64,000 nucleotides of DNA, taken from DASSUW01 sp963849695 (GTDB lineage: Bacteria; Actinomycetota; Thermoleophilia; Solirubrobacterales; Solirubrobacteraceae). The DNA lies in assembly GCA_963849695.1 (NCBI GenBank), contig CAWKIT010000006.1:1-64000 (forward strand), in the 5' to 3' direction. Below the pieces are notes generated by a model. It was not told the DNA's origin. It did no database searches and saw only the letters and a program-made list of their open reading frames with translations. The stretch's first letter is position 1; each line of letters begins with the position of its first letter. The position numbers and the translations under genes were made by a program. This document shows positions 1-9,777 of the stretch, piece after piece.

Positions 1-170
1 CCGGCATGCTCATGTATCTGGGCCTGCGCACGCACCGAACCCCCAAGGCTCCCAACATGACGCTCCAGCCGGCACCCGGCGCGTCCCCCTCGGCGTAGAA
101 ACGCCGCAGACGTCTCCGGCCGCGCCGGCTTCTAGACGGCGGGCCGGGGACTACGCGGGTCCGCCCGGCG

Positions 171-391
171 CTACGGGCGCTCGGCGCGACCTTCGCGATA
201 GAGGTCCGACAGCGCGCCGACCTGACGCCCGGTCTCGGTGTTCTAAGAGACCGACGGCCCGGGCTGGGGCTTCCGCGCGTTTGTGGGCTGCTTCCGGGGT
301 GCCCGCGGAGGCTCGGGGCGCCTGAGTACCGTCGAAGCCACCGTGGCGTCCGTACTTCGCCTCCCCACGTCTCCGGCCGTTGGTTCGACAT
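171..391 (-). pseudogene. possible small frameshifted ORF
   Basis: Bases 1-544 hold no gene I can name. The only hint is an AAAGGAG ribosome-binding site about 8 bases before an ATG at 391 on the minus strand. Reading from it gives MSNQRPETWGGEV, but no single frame stays coding-like. A shifted frame gives NTETGRQVGALSDLYREGR and stops at 171-173, which looks like protein. If real, it carries at least one frame change and lies downstream of the three-gene minus-strand run that starts near 1791. I do not recognise a family. Bases 1-170 show nothing I can support. Confidence 0.25.
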
Positions 392-544
392 GCCACGGCT
401 CCTTTCGGTTCGCTGGATCTTACGTCGCAGCGATCCCCCGGTGCAAGGGGCGGCGCGCGTCTCGGCGCTGCTGCTTGGACGCCTGCAGGAAAGCCGCCGC
501 GACCGCAACCTCCGGGCTCGCTACCGGCGTATCCCGGTTGCGGT

Positions 545-1158
545 TCAACCCGCGGATTCGTTCCCTGCGGAACTGGCCAGTTCCGCCCACTCCTCGGCTC
601 GGACGCGCCCGACCAGCTTGGCGCCCGGCCGGTAGAGCAGCGTTTCGCCCTCCTGGACGGTCTCCTCGCCGAACGCGGCGCCGATGTTGCCCGTGTGAGT
701 GACCAACACGGTGTTGCCGTTTGCCGGAGGTCGTTCCGCGAGTTGCCCGCAGTGTCTTGGCGCGCCGTTTGTCGTCCGCCTCGGTTCCGATGACGCCGGG
801 CGATACGAGGTCCCGGTCGAGGGTCACACGCCCGAAGGCCAGCCGGGCGGTGTCACGGGCGCGACACAGCGGGCTCGCCCGCACCTCGCCGATCGGGATC
901 CGGAGTGCGCGGACCGCGCTGCCGATTGCGCGCGCCTGGCCGCGCCCGGCCTCCGTCAGGTTTCGCTGGAACGCGCACGAGCGCAGCAGCTCCTGCCGGT
1001 TGATGTTCGCGTCGGCGATCGCGTGGCGCACGACGAGCGTGAGGCCGCCCTCCTGCAGGGTGGCCACGGTCCGCTCCGACTTCGCCGAGGATGGTGTTTT
1101 CGTCACTGCCGCAGCCGGCCAGAAGCATCAGCGCGGCGATCAGAACTCGCGCGCTCAC
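545..1158 (-). pseudogene. histidine-phosphatase-family lipoprotein, frameshifted
   Basis: This is a histidine phosphatase (phosphoglycerate-mutase-like) protein. The GTG start at 1158 opens a lipoprotein signal, MSARVLIAALMLLAGCGSD, with lipobox LAGC. The catalytic RHG-type motif reads LVVRHAIAD, and a second conserved segment GNTVLVTHTGNIGA carries the second catalytic His. The signal, the central part and the C-terminus lie in different frames. One shift falls near 1095-1106; a second sits at a CCC run at 746-748, where removing one base restores LRQLAERPPANGNTV. The end is the TGA at 545-547. The gene follows the STAS gene by about 10 bases, so the two are probably co-transcribed. Either the assembly has extra bases or the gene is decaying. 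Substrate unknown; the protein would be membrane-anchored outside the cell. Confidence 0.65.
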
Positions 1159-1167
1159 GACGCTACG

Positions 1168-1639
1168 TTACCCGCTCCCTGCGACTGGATGCTCGTGGCG
1201 ATCAACGCGCCGGAAAGCAGGCGTCCGCATGTCCGCGCTGGGTTTGGCACGCGGATCGTCCGGAGCAGCTCGATCGGATGGCACGAGCGCCGCGGCCGCT
1301 TCCTCGCGTGAGCCGTAGATGAAGAACAGGTCGGCGGTACCGGACAGCTCGAGCACGCGCCGTATGGGACCGGGCCGGCAGATGACAGCGAGCGCGCGAT
1401 CCTCACGACCGAGCAGGCTGCGCGCCCGCAGCAACACGTGGAGCCCGCTGGAGTCCGAGGAAGCCGACGTCCGAGAGATCGATGATGAACGCTCCGTCGC
1501 TCTCGCGGATGGCAGCGTCGAGCGCCACTTCAAGTTCCTCCACGGTGTCGCTGTCGACCTCGCCGTGCACGGCGACGCCGGGCGCTCCAGGCGGCCCGGC
1601 GTCGTCGACCTTGAACGCCCGCGGTGATCGATCCGTCAC
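1168..1639 (-). pseudogene. STAS-domain anti-sigma factor antagonist, frameshifted
   Basis: STAS-domain protein of the SpoIIAA / anti-anti-sigma type, usually switched by phosphorylation of a Ser in the motif D-S-S-G-L. The N-terminal part reads GVAVHGEVDSDTVEELEVAL followed by FIIDLSDVGFL; the DSSGLHVLLRARSLL part is in the next frame. Dropping one base of the CC at 1455-1456 joins them into a continuous STAS domain that keeps the Ser. The GTG start at 1637-1639 overlaps the stop of the small membrane gene upstream, so the two are translationally coupled. The C-terminal tail of about 30 residues beyond the domain is not recognisable. No partner anti-sigma kinase is visible nearby. Confidence 0.65.
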
Positions 1640-1773
1640 ACCGCGGTTCGGCCACGCGAACCCATGACAAACATCAGCAGCGCCAGGATCGCCAGCACGA
1701 ACAGCAACGGATGGACGATTGCCCCGCCCGCGATTGCGACGATCAACAGGACGATCCCGATGATGAGCCACAG
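1636..1773 (-). CDS. small hydrophobic membrane protein (45 aa)
   Basis: A short protein of almost pure membrane character: WLIIGIVLLIVAIAGG, then HPLLFVLAILALLMFVMG, then a basic tail ending RGRTAV. It predicts two transmembrane helices. The best ribosome-binding site, AAAGGAG at 1781-1787, is 7 bases from a CTG codon at 1773, so I favour a CTG start. TTG at 1791 is the alternative but has no such site. Its TGA (1636-1638) overlaps the GTG of the STAS gene. Small proteins of this kind are common in actinobacteria and their function is unknown. Confidence 0.6.
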   Translation of the reverse strand: MWLIIGIVLLIVAIAGGAIVHPLLFVLAILALLMFVMGSRGRTAV

Positions 1774-1903
1774 CTGCCGTCTCCTTTGCAAGTCCACACC
1801 CGGCTGCGGCGACCGTAGAAGCTGCCCCTGCCCGGTAACCGCCTGCTAGGTCGACGCGGCGACGTCCGAGCGCCGACATGCGCGCTCCGGGTAGAGGATC
1901 CGC

Positions 1904-2697
1904 ATGGCTGGCCCTGGGCGATCCGTCATCAGCATTGTTGACGCCGACCCTGACCTCGCCGATCTGCTCGACGCGCAAGGCCTCGAGCGGGCGCGTCGCG
2001 AAGCGCTCGCGCGCGTGCAGCGCCTGTCGACCGGCGAGTGGGATGTCGCGGCCGCCCAGGAGCCGGCCGAGCACCATCGCGGATTCCTGATGATCGACGG
2101 TCTGCTCAGTCGCACGGTCGACGTGCTGGGCCGGCGCTGCGTGGAGCTCGTCGGCCACGGCGACGTCATGCGCCCATGGCAATGGGACGAGGCGGGATCC
2201 CACGTCCGAGCAGAGGTCGGCTGGACGGTGCTCGAAGCCGACCCGCCTGGCCGTCCTCGATCACGCGCTCGTCGTCCGTATGGTTCCGTGGCCAGAGCTC
2301 GGACTGGAGCTGTTCAATCGCGGTACCCGGCGCGCCCACCATCTCGCCGTCGCCTTGGCGATCACTCACCATCAGCGCGTCGACGATCGCCTGCTGTTGA
2401 CGCTGTGGCACCTTGCCGAACGCTGGGGCCGCGTCCACACCGACGGCATCGTCGTGCCGCTGCCACTCAGCCACCAGCGCCTGGCCGATCTCGTGGGAGC
2501 CCAGCGCCAGTCCGTCACGACCGCCATGGGGCGGGCTCACGCGGGCCGGCGCGATCAGCCGGCGTGAGGACCGCCACTGGGTCCTGCACGGGGAGCCGCC
2601 TGCCGAGCTGCTGACACCACAGACTCCTCGCCGCGCTCACGTGACGCAGCCCTCGGCGCTGCCCCGGCACGAGCCGCCACGCGTGACTGAGGCGTAG
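1904..2697 (+). pseudogene. Crp/Fnr-type transcriptional regulator, two frameshifts
   Basis: A Crp/Fnr-like regulator of the kind common in Solirubrobacterales. The effector-domain part begins VISIVDADPDLADLLDAQGL and continues to WTVLEAD. The dimerisation/DNA-binding half reads LAVLDHALVVRM, then LLLTLWHLAERWGRV, then the helix-turn-helix LPLSHQRLADLVGAQRQSV. The last part, RREDRHWVLHGEPPAEL, completes the usual C-terminus. Frame changes fall at the CCC at 2242-2244 (one base too many; removal gives EADRLAVLD) and at the GGG at 2533-2535 (removal gives MGRLTRAGAISRRED). All family segments are present in order, so the gene is whole apart from these two single-base insertions. Confidence 0.7.
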
Positions 2698-2727
2698 GAT
2701 CCGCTCGGAGCGACGCGAGGAGACGAG

Positions 2728-4066
2728 ATGATGAATCGCGCCGGGGACGGGATTGCGGAGTTACGAGGCGGGAGGCGCTGACCGGGGCAGCGGCGGCCGC
2801 GGGGGCGGCGGCGCTGGCTGGACCGCGCGGGGCTGTCGCGGGGCATGGCCACCAGCGTCACGACTACGGTGATGGACGGGCGCCGCACCGGGTGGCGCCG
2901 ACGTCACACTCACCGGAGGACGGTTGCTCGACCCGGCGACAGGCCGGGTGACCGACGACGCGACGGTGGTGTTCGCGGACGGGCGCGTCCGCCGTGCGGG
3001 CCGCGATGCGCGTGCTGCGCGTGACGGGCGGGTCATCGACGTCGGCGGTGCGTTCGTCTTGCCGGGCTGCTCGACGCGCACGTCCACACGGCGACCGTGG
3101 CCGCCGCGCGACTCGCCCTCACCGGAGGCGCGACGACGATCCGCTCGGCCTCGACGGCGTTCTTTCAGGACGTCGGTCTGCGCGCCCTCTCCGAGTTCGG
3201 GGGCCTGGTGGTCGGCGCACGCTGGCCGCGGGCCTGTTCGTCACCCCGAATCTGGGCGACAGCATCCTGGCCGATCCCCGGCTCGCGCCGCTGGCGGCGC
3301 TGCCGGACGGCGTCCGCAGCCCGGAGGCGCTGCGCTACCTCGTGCAGGTCAACATCGCGCGCGGCGTCGACCTGATCAAGACGCGCTCGACGGAGCGGGC
3401 GGGGCTGGCAGAGCAGGATCCTCGCGTGCAGGTCTACGACGAGCGTCAGATCCGCGCCGTCGTGGACGCGGCACGCCGCCTGCGTGGCGGCGTGGCCTGT
3501 CACGGCCACGGCGACGAGGGCATCCGCGACTCCGTGCTCGCGGGAGTGCGGTCCGTCGAGCACGGGACGTTCGCATCGGCTGCGACGCTCGACCTCATGC
3601 GCGCCCGCGGAACGTACCTCGTCCCGACGCTGTCGGCCGTCGTCGACCTCGCCGAGCCCGGTGGGGAGTACACCGACCCGCGGCTCGTGGCGCGGGGCGG
3701 GAGATGCTCGCCGTCCTGCGGATGACCGTCCCGGCGGCCTACGAGCGCGGTATCCCGATCGCCGCGGGGACCGACACGTCGTACAGCCCGGCGTCGCTGT
3801 CCAGCGTCGCGGGCGAGATCCGCCTGCTCGCCGAGTTCGGCCTGTCGAACCTCGATGCCCTACGCGCGGCCACCACCACGGGCGCGGCGCTCGTAGGTCG
3901 GGCGCGCGAGCTCGGCCGGCTCAACCCGGGCTACGCCGCCGACGCGCTCGTCGTCGGCGGAGATCCGCGCGCCGACCTGGCCGCGCTCGACGACGTGCGG
4001 CTCATCGTCGCCGGCGGGTGGATCGTGCGCGAGGGCGACACCGTGGCCGAGCCGACAACCGGGTAA
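2728..4066 (+). pseudogene. Tat-exported amidohydrolase, several frameshifts
   Basis: Amidohydrolase-superfamily protein. A strong GAGGAGA at 2716-2722 precedes the ATG at 2728. After one shift the N-terminus shows a twin-arginine signal, TRREALTGAAAAAGAAALAG, so the enzyme would be exported folded by Tat. It continues with VTLTGGRLLDPATGRVTDD, then LLDAHVHTATVAAARLALTGG (metal-binding HVH), then LFVTPNLGDSILADPRLAP and VACHGHGDEGIRDSVLAGV (metal His), and ends PIAAGTDTSY (metal Asp) with the closing beta-sandwich ALVVGGDPRADLAALDDVRL. Keeping this order needs about five single-base changes between roughly 2763 and 3700. Substrate cannot be told. Confidence 0.65.
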
Positions 4067-4151
4067 TGGAGCGCCGGCAGTCCGCTGCGGACCTACCGAA
4101 CGGCTGAAAGACGCTGTCCGTCGCCGACGCGTCGCGACGCCGCGAGGCCAG

Positions 4152-6275
4152 TCACAGTAGGCTACCCGCCCGATCGCGAGTGGCGAAGTGGCGGGCACTG
4201 CGCCGATCGTGCGCAGCCGATCCCCGGGCTGGACGTGCAGCACGGCGACGGTGTGCGATCCGGGGCGAAGGGAGTCGGGCGGGACCAGCGCCGCGTACTG
4301 CGGTCGGCCGCGTTCGTGGAACACTCGGGTTGTGGTCTGGATGCGGCCGTCGATGGCGACCGCGATCGGGGTGTTGTCCTTGAGCCCGGTCACGTCGCCC
4401 GTGACCAGTACAGGGAGGTTCGGAGCGTCCTCGGCGATGGCGCGGTAGGCGCCGGGGGCGTCGACCGTCGCGCGCGGACCGGCCGCTGCCAGAGCCGGGT
4501 CGGCGATCCTGCGGCCGATCAGGTCGGGCCGCGGGCCGATGCGGTAGACGCCGTGGCGCAGCAGCCTGGCCTCGACGGCCTCGCGCGCGCGGAATGCGTC
4601 GAGCAGCGTGCCGAGCGGCTGCGGCCGACGCGGCTGGCCGTCGTCCATCACGTCGATCGGTGTGCTGGGGTCGACCGGGCGTTCGTCGGCGGGGATCCCG
4701 TCCGTGCGCCATGGCACGCGCACTCGCGCCGCCTTGGCGAGCGTGGGCAGAGCGTCGACCGACCGCACCGCGCGGTCGTCGACCTCGCCGGAGCGCTGGC
4801 CGGGCCACTTGACGAAGAACGGGACCAGGACGAGGTCGGGGATCGTCTGGCTCGTCAGCCGGCGGCGCGGCTGGCCCGCGCGAAAGGACACGCCGTGGTC
4901 GGCGGTGAGCAGAATCACGGCCCGGTCGTACAGGCCAACTTCACGCAGCGTGTCCAGCAGCCCGCCGACCAGCGCGTCGGCGTACTGCACCTGCAGCACG
5001 TGGCGCTGGAAGCTCTGGTCGACCAGCCACTGGCGGTCCGTCCAGCGGCCGAGCGCGAACCCCGGATAGCCCTTGCGATTGATCGGGTAGCCGCGGCCGT
5101 CAGGCAAAAACCGCGACGGGCCGTGCGGCAGCGTCGAATGCATGAACACGAGCGGCGGCCTCGTCGACGCCCGTTCGAGCGGCGCCGCGACCGTGGCGAA
5201 ATCGAGCGCCGCGTCGTCCGCCCGGAGGCGTTCGATCACCTTCCCCAGCAGCTTTTCGCGTGATCCGCGGGAGGTGATGCCGGTCATCGACGGTTCGGAC
5301 TCGGTGTCAAAACCCACCCAGCCACGGTCGATCGCGGGCAGCCCCTCGCGCAGATCGTCCGGCAGCAGCAGGTGCACGGCGACGATCTTGAGGTCGTCGG
5401 CGAGCGCGCTCAGCCGCGCCCGCACTGGCGGTCCGGGCTCGGGGCACAGGTCGGGCCGGACAGACGTCGGTGATCGGCTCGACGACCGAGAACTGGTGAC
5501 TGCGCGCGAACAGCGTAAAGAGACTGCGCGGGTGGTGGGTCGAGGTCGGCAGCTCGCCGACCTCGGGCCGCTCGCCGGTGACCTGCGCCGGCACCGCCTC
5601 CGACGTGGTGTCGGCGACCGTCGTGGCGTTGCGATACCAGGTCGCGCCGGCGGCGAACCTCGCCAGGTTCGGGAAGCGCTCGGCGTCGATGCTGCCGTCC
5701 GGTGCCATGAGCGTCGACGTCGGCAGCTCGTCCAGGACGATGTGCACAATCGGCGTCACCGACCTCGTGGGACCCGCGACCGCGCCGGCCGCCTCGCCCG
5801 CCAGCACCAGATCGGACACCGGCGAGAAGACCAGGAACAGGACCACGAACACCAGCGGCGCCGGGGAGAGGGCAGTCAGGAACGCGCGAACGACCGGCCA
5901 TGCGCGCGTACAGCAACGCCGCTCCGATGCCCGAGCAGCACGGCTACCGCGATCGACGCGGCCGAGCCCGACAACGCGTCCCCGAGCGGCGGCAGCACGA
6001 GCGCCGCCGTGAGCACCGCAATCAGAGCGAGGTGCAGCGCCCAGCCCAGCGCCGGGCCGGATGCGCCCGGCCGCCCAGACCAGGCCCGCCGCCAGCATCG
6101 GCGGCACGAGCCCATAGCCGAGCGCGAGGACCACGATGTCGAACGTCGTGTTCCCGCGCGCGACGAAGAACTCGGCGTTATCGCCGAGCAGCCCGAACAT
6201 CGGCTGCACGAACGCGAGCGCCCACAGAGCGCCGATGTGCAGGGCGGCGCGCCAGTAGCCGATCGACGGGACCAG
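4152..6275 (-). pseudogene. membrane sulfatase-like hydrolase, frameshifted
   Basis: Sulfatase/alkaline-phosphatase-superfamily protein with an N-terminal membrane part. Helices visible across frames include YWRAALHIGALWALAFVQPM, VVLALGYGLVPPMLAAGLVW, LALIAVLTAALVLPPLG and PLVFVVLFLVFSPVSDLVLA. The catalytic part starts PIVHIVLDELPTSTLM (first metal-binding acid) and continues with STLPHGP and LLTADHGVSFR, the usual metal-site Asp-His. A C-terminal beta-rich part follows. At least four frame changes lie between about 5430 and 6110. No ATG or GTG stands at the true N-terminus; the first in-frame codon after the neighbour's stop that fits is CTG at 6275. The exact 3' end is uncertain because the frame runs on into antisense of the amidohydrolase. 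Confidence 0.6.
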
Positions 6276-6290
6276 AGCCGGGAAGCTACC

Positions 6291-7073
6291 TCACCGTGGT
6301 CTCGCGCCGAGGACCTCCGGCGCCTCGCCCAGGGCGAGCCGGGCGACGTGGAGCTCGCTCGCCGCGCGGCGCGGCGCGGACTCGGGGATCGGGCGCCGGC
6401 TGAAGCGCGCCTCCTCGAACAACGCCGTCAGAGTGGTGAGCGAGTCCGCGGGCATGCCCCGCTCGTGCATGAGGCGCCGCAGGTACTCGCGTGGCGCCTC
6501 ATGGCTCCGCCGTCCGAGCTCCCGCTCGGCGAGCACCGCCTCCATCCGCGCGTACGCCTCGATGACGGCCGCGCGCGGGTCGGCCGGTTCGCGCAGGGGC
6601 TCCAGCGCCGCCTCGACCGCCCGCTGCGCGACTGACACGTCCTCCTCGGGCTCGACCGCGGCCGGCTCGAGCAGCGTGTCATCGCTCGACTCGGCCGCGA
6701 CCCGGCGGCGCCGCCGCCAGCGCGGCAGGCGGAGGCGGGGCAAGCGGAACCGCCACGTCCTGACCTCGCGCAAGAGCCTTACTGCGACCCAGACCACGGC
6801 GGCCGTGGCGATCGCGGCGAGCGCCCACAGCAGCCACTCCGGCGGCCCCGGCGGGCCGAGGCCGAACTCCTCCGGCGGGAAGATCTCCGGAGGCAGCGCG
6901 CCGGGGACCGGGAAGTCCGCGGTGATAACGCCGATCTGCCGCAGCTCGGCGGTCGTCGGCTCGTACGGCTCCGGCGTGCTTCGGAGCGGCCCATCCCCGG
7001 CAACCGCCACGACGCATATCAGCGTCGTGAGCGAGATGACCGCAACTGCGAATCGAGAGCTCGGAACGCCCAT
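6291..7073 (-). CDS. DUF4129-domain membrane protein
   Basis: A 260-residue protein with an N-terminal signal/membrane segment (FAVAVISLTTLICVVAVAG), a Pro-rich extracellular stretch (PGALPPEIFPPEEFGLGPPG), a transmembrane helix (LLWALAAIATAAVVWVAVRLL), a very basic juxtamembrane segment and a C-terminal cytosolic DUF4129 domain with the typical AVIEAYARMEAVLAERELGRR and EYLRRLMHERG. DUF4129 proteins usually accompany MoxR ATPase, DUF58 and transglutaminase genes. Here the gene is divergent from such a cluster, with about 90 bases between starts. Function in this module (possibly envelope assembly) is inferred only from co-occurrence. Confidence 0.85.
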   Translation of the reverse strand: MGVPSSRFAVAVISLTTLICVVAVAGDGPLRSTPEPYEPTTAELRQIGVITADFPVPGALPPEIFPPEEFGLGPPGPPEWLLWALAAIATAAVVWVAVRLLREVRTWRFRLPRLRLPRWRRRRRVAAESSDDTLLEPAAVEPEEDVSVAQRAVEAALEPLREPADPRAAVIEAYARMEAVLAERELGRRSHEAPREYLRRLMHERGMPADSLTTLTALFEEARFSRRPIPESAPRRAASELHVARLALGEAPEVLGARPR

Positions 7074-7163
7074 CGCTCAGCCGACCCTACCTCCGCACGG
7101 AGCGTGCCGGCTCGTATAGCGTCTCCTCGTGATTGCCGATCGGCGACGTACGGGGCGGGCCCG

Positions 7164-7571
7164 GTGACTCTCGAGGCCGCGGTCGTCGTCGTCGGCGCGA
7201 TCGCGACGGTGATCAGCGTGGCGACGCTCACGGCGCGGCTCCCGCTCGCAGCGCGCCGCTCGGCGCCACGACCCGACCGCGGCAGCCGGTCGCGGCCGAG
7301 CCAGCTGCTACGGATCGAGCGGATCGTCGTGCGGTCAGGTGCGAGCCGCCTTGCGACGCATACGCAGCTTCGGCCGCTGGTGCTGGAGATTGCCGAGGCG
7401 CGATTGGCCCGGCGCGGCGTGAGGCTCGACGGCGACGAGGCTCGTCGCCTGCTCGGTCCGCAGGCGTGGGATCTCGTCCGCCCGGACCGCCCCGCACCGC
7501 CGGACGACCGCGCTCCGGGCATCGCGCCGAGCGAGCTGCAGGCGGTGCTCGACCGCCTGGAGGCGCTGTGA
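7164..7571 (+). CDS. membrane-anchored hypothetical protein of the MoxR operon
   Basis: About 135 residues from a GTG at 7164. The N-terminus is one transmembrane helix, LEAAVVVVGAIATVISVATL, followed by a soluble Arg-rich domain (RIERIVVRSGASRLATHTQL, then EARLARRGVRLDGDEARRLL). Its TGA overlaps the GTG of the MoxR gene (GTGA), so it is translationally coupled to it. Small proteins in this position are frequent in actinobacterial MoxR/DUF58 operons. I do not recognise a named family. A longer reading from an ATG at 7104 is possible but adds a non-membrane leader. Confidence 0.7.
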   Translation: MTLEAAVVVVGAIATVISVATLTARLPLAARRSAPRPDRGSRSRPSQLLRIERIVVRSGASRLATHTQLRPLVLEIAEARLARRGVRLDGDEARRLLGPQAWDLVRPDRPAPPDDRAPGIAPSELQAVLDRLEAL

Positions 7572-8533
7572 CCGCCGGCTTGCAGCCGGACCTCGGCGTC
7601 CGCTGCGGACGGATCCTCGACGAGGTCGAGCGCGCGGTGGTGGGCAAGCGCGCCGTGCTCGAGCTCGTGCTGCTCGGCCTGCTCGCCGACGGACACGTGC
7701 TGATCGAGGACAACCCCGGCCTCGCCAAGACGCTGATGGCGCGCTCGTTCGCAGCGGTCACCAGCCTGCGCTTCGCCCGCGTGCAGTTCACGCCAGACCT
7801 GATGCCGTCCGATGTCACCGGCTCGACGATCTACGACCAGCGCACGAGCGACCTCCGGTTCCGGGCCGGGCCGATCTTCACCCACATCCTGCTCGGCGAC
7901 GAGATCAACCGCGCGCCCCCGAAGACGCAGGCGGCACTGCTCGAGGCGATGCAGGAGCGCCAGGTCACGAGCGAGGACGGGACGCGCGAGCTCGAGCGCC
8001 CGTTCCTGGTGCTCGCGACGCAGAACCCGATCGAGTACGAGGGGACCTACCCGCTGCCGGAAGCGCAGCTCGACCGCTTCCTGCTGCGCATCAGCGTCGG
8101 GTACCCAGACCGCGCGGCGGAGCTCGAGCTCCTCTCCAGGCGGATGGAGCGCGGCCGCGACGAGGTCGACCTGGAGCAGGTCGTCGACCGCGACGATCTG
8201 CTCGCGATGCAGCGCGCGGTCGAGCTGGTGCACGCGGACGACGGGATCCTCGGCTACGCCGTCGACCTCGTGACCGCCACGCGCGAGAGCCCGCAGGTGC
8301 AGGTCGGAGCCAGCCCGCGAGGTACGCTCGCGCTGCTGAAGCTGTCGCGCGCCAAGGCCGCGCTGGAGGGACGCGACTTCGTCACGCCCGACGACGTGAA
8401 GGTCGTCGCCGTCCCCGCGCTCACGCACCGGATCACCCTCCGACCCGAGCTGTGGATCCAGCGCGTGCAGGCCGAGGATGTGGTGCGCGACTGCCTCGAA
8501 CGGTGCCCGGCGCCGCCCACGCGGGTCGCGTGA
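7568..8533 (+). CDS. MoxR-family AAA+ ATPase
   Basis: A 321-residue AAA+ ATPase of the MoxR family, chaperone-like enzymes thought to load metals or assemble protein complexes. The Walker A position is the degenerate DNPGLAKT normal for MoxR, followed by RVQFTPDLMPSDVTGS, Walker B HILLGDEINRAPPKTQ, sensor VLATQNPIEYEGTYPLPEAQ and the C-terminal lid with PDDVKVVAVPALTHRI. Full length for the family. GTG start overlapping the stop of the preceding gene; its own TGA overlaps the next GTG. Its likely partners are the DUF58 protein downstream and the DUF4129 protein encoded divergently. Confidence 0.93.
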   Translation: MTAGLQPDLGVRCGRILDEVERAVVGKRAVLELVLLGLLADGHVLIEDNPGLAKTLMARSFAAVTSLRFARVQFTPDLMPSDVTGSTIYDQRTSDLRFRAGPIFTHILLGDEINRAPPKTQAALLEAMQERQVTSEDGTRELERPFLVLATQNPIEYEGTYPLPEAQLDRFLLRISVGYPDRAAELELLSRRMERGRDEVDLEQVVDRDDLLAMQRAVELVHADDGILGYAVDLVTATRESPQVQVGASPRGTLALLKLSRAKAALEGRDFVTPDDVKVVAVPALTHRITLRPELWIQRVQAEDVVRDCLERCPAPPTRVA

Positions 8534-9777
8534 CCCGGGCGGCGTCACCGCGGCTGCGCGTGTACATCGCGCTCGCGGCGGCGGCGCTCATGGCCACCCT
8601 CATCACGGGACGCCCGGAGCCCGCGGTGCTCGCCACGCCGTTCGTGCTCCTCGTCGCCGTGGCGCTGGCGGCCAGGCCGCTCGCGCTCGACGGCGAGCTG
8701 CGGCTCGAACGCGACCGCACGCTCGAAGGCCAGACGCTGCGGGCGACGCTCGCGATCACGAACCGCGGCGGCGGTGCACGCGTGGACGTCCACCTGCCGG
8801 CCGCCGCACGGCTCGACAGCGCCACGACGCCGATCGCTTTCTGGCTCGCCGGCCGCGAGCGACGTGAGGTGCGGTTCGAGCTGACCGCCCGCCACTGGGG
8901 CGTCTACGACGTCGGCCCGGCGATCCTCAGCGCGCGCGACCGGCTAGGGGCGACGACGCTCGAGGGGCCGATCGGCAAGGCTGCAGAGCTGCGCGTGTAC
9001 GCCGGTGTCGAGCGGTTGCGCGCGCTTGTCGCACCGCTCCGCACCAGGCCCGTACTCGGCAGCCAGGTCTCGCGCGAGCTGGGCGAGGGCATCGAGTTCG
9101 CCGACCTCCGCCCGCTGGCGCCGGGCGACCGCGTCCGCAGCATCAACTGGCGCGCGACCGCGCGCCGCAGCACGCCCTTTGTGAACGTCCAGCACCCCGA
9201 GCACAGCGCCGACGTCGTCCTGTTCCTCGATACGTTCGCTGACGCCGAGGGAACCCTCGACGCCGCGGTGCGCGCCACCGCGGCGCTGGCCTCCGCGTAC
9301 CTGGGGCAGCGCGATCGAGTCGCGCTGGTGAGCCTGGGCGGCGAGCTGAGCTGGCTGACCGGCAGCGCCGGCCCCAGGCACATGTACCGCATCCTCGACG
9401 CGCTGTTCGCGAGCCAGGTCAGACGGGGCTTCCAGTGGAAGGGCGTCACGCACGTGCCGCGCCGGCTGCTTCCCGCCCGGGCGCTGGTGATCGCGTTGAG
9501 CCCGCTGCTGGATGAGCGAGGCGTCGCGGCGCTGCTCGACCTGCGTGCCCGCGGATACGACCTCGTCGTGTTCGAGATCTCACCGTTGGCGCCCGGCGAC
9601 GCTGAGTCGCCCGAGCCCGCCTTGCGCCTCTGGCGGCTTCAGCGCGACGCGCTGCGCGGCCGCTTCGAGGCGCTCGGCATCCCGGTCGCTCGCTGGGAGC
9701 CGCGGCACGCGCCGGTCGAGATGGCGGTCGAGGAGGTGATCACTCTACGGCGCTACGCACGACCCGCACGCGCTTGA
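8530..9777 (+). CDS. DUF58-domain protein
   Basis: A 415-residue membrane-anchored DUF58 protein (vWA-like). Two hydrophobic segments at the N-terminus (VYIALAAAALMATLI and VLATPFVLLVAVALAA) precede an immunoglobulin-like part. The DUF58 signature follows: GIEFADLRPLAPGDRVRSIN with WRATARRSTPFVN, then a vWA-type core DVVLFLDTFAD. In MoxR systems DUF58 proteins are the usual partners of the ATPase. Coupled at both ends: GTGA with the MoxR gene, and TTGA with the next membrane gene. Confidence 0.9.
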   Translation: MTRAASPRLRVYIALAAAALMATLITGRPEPAVLATPFVLLVAVALAARPLALDGELRLERDRTLEGQTLRATLAITNRGGGARVDVHLPAAARLDSATTPIAFWLAGRERREVRFELTARHWGVYDVGPAILSARDRLGATTLEGPIGKAAELRVYAGVERLRALVAPLRTRPVLGSQVSRELGEGIEFADLRPLAPGDRVRSINWRATARRSTPFVNVQHPEHSADVVLFLDTFADAEGTLDAAVRATAALASAYLGQRDRVALVSLGGELSWLTGSAGPRHMYRILDALFASQVRRGFQWKGVTHVPRRLLPARALVIALSPLLDERGVAALLDLRARGYDLVVFEISPLAPGDAESPEPALRLWRLQRDALRGRFEALGIPVARWEPRHAPVEMAVEEVITLRRYARPARA

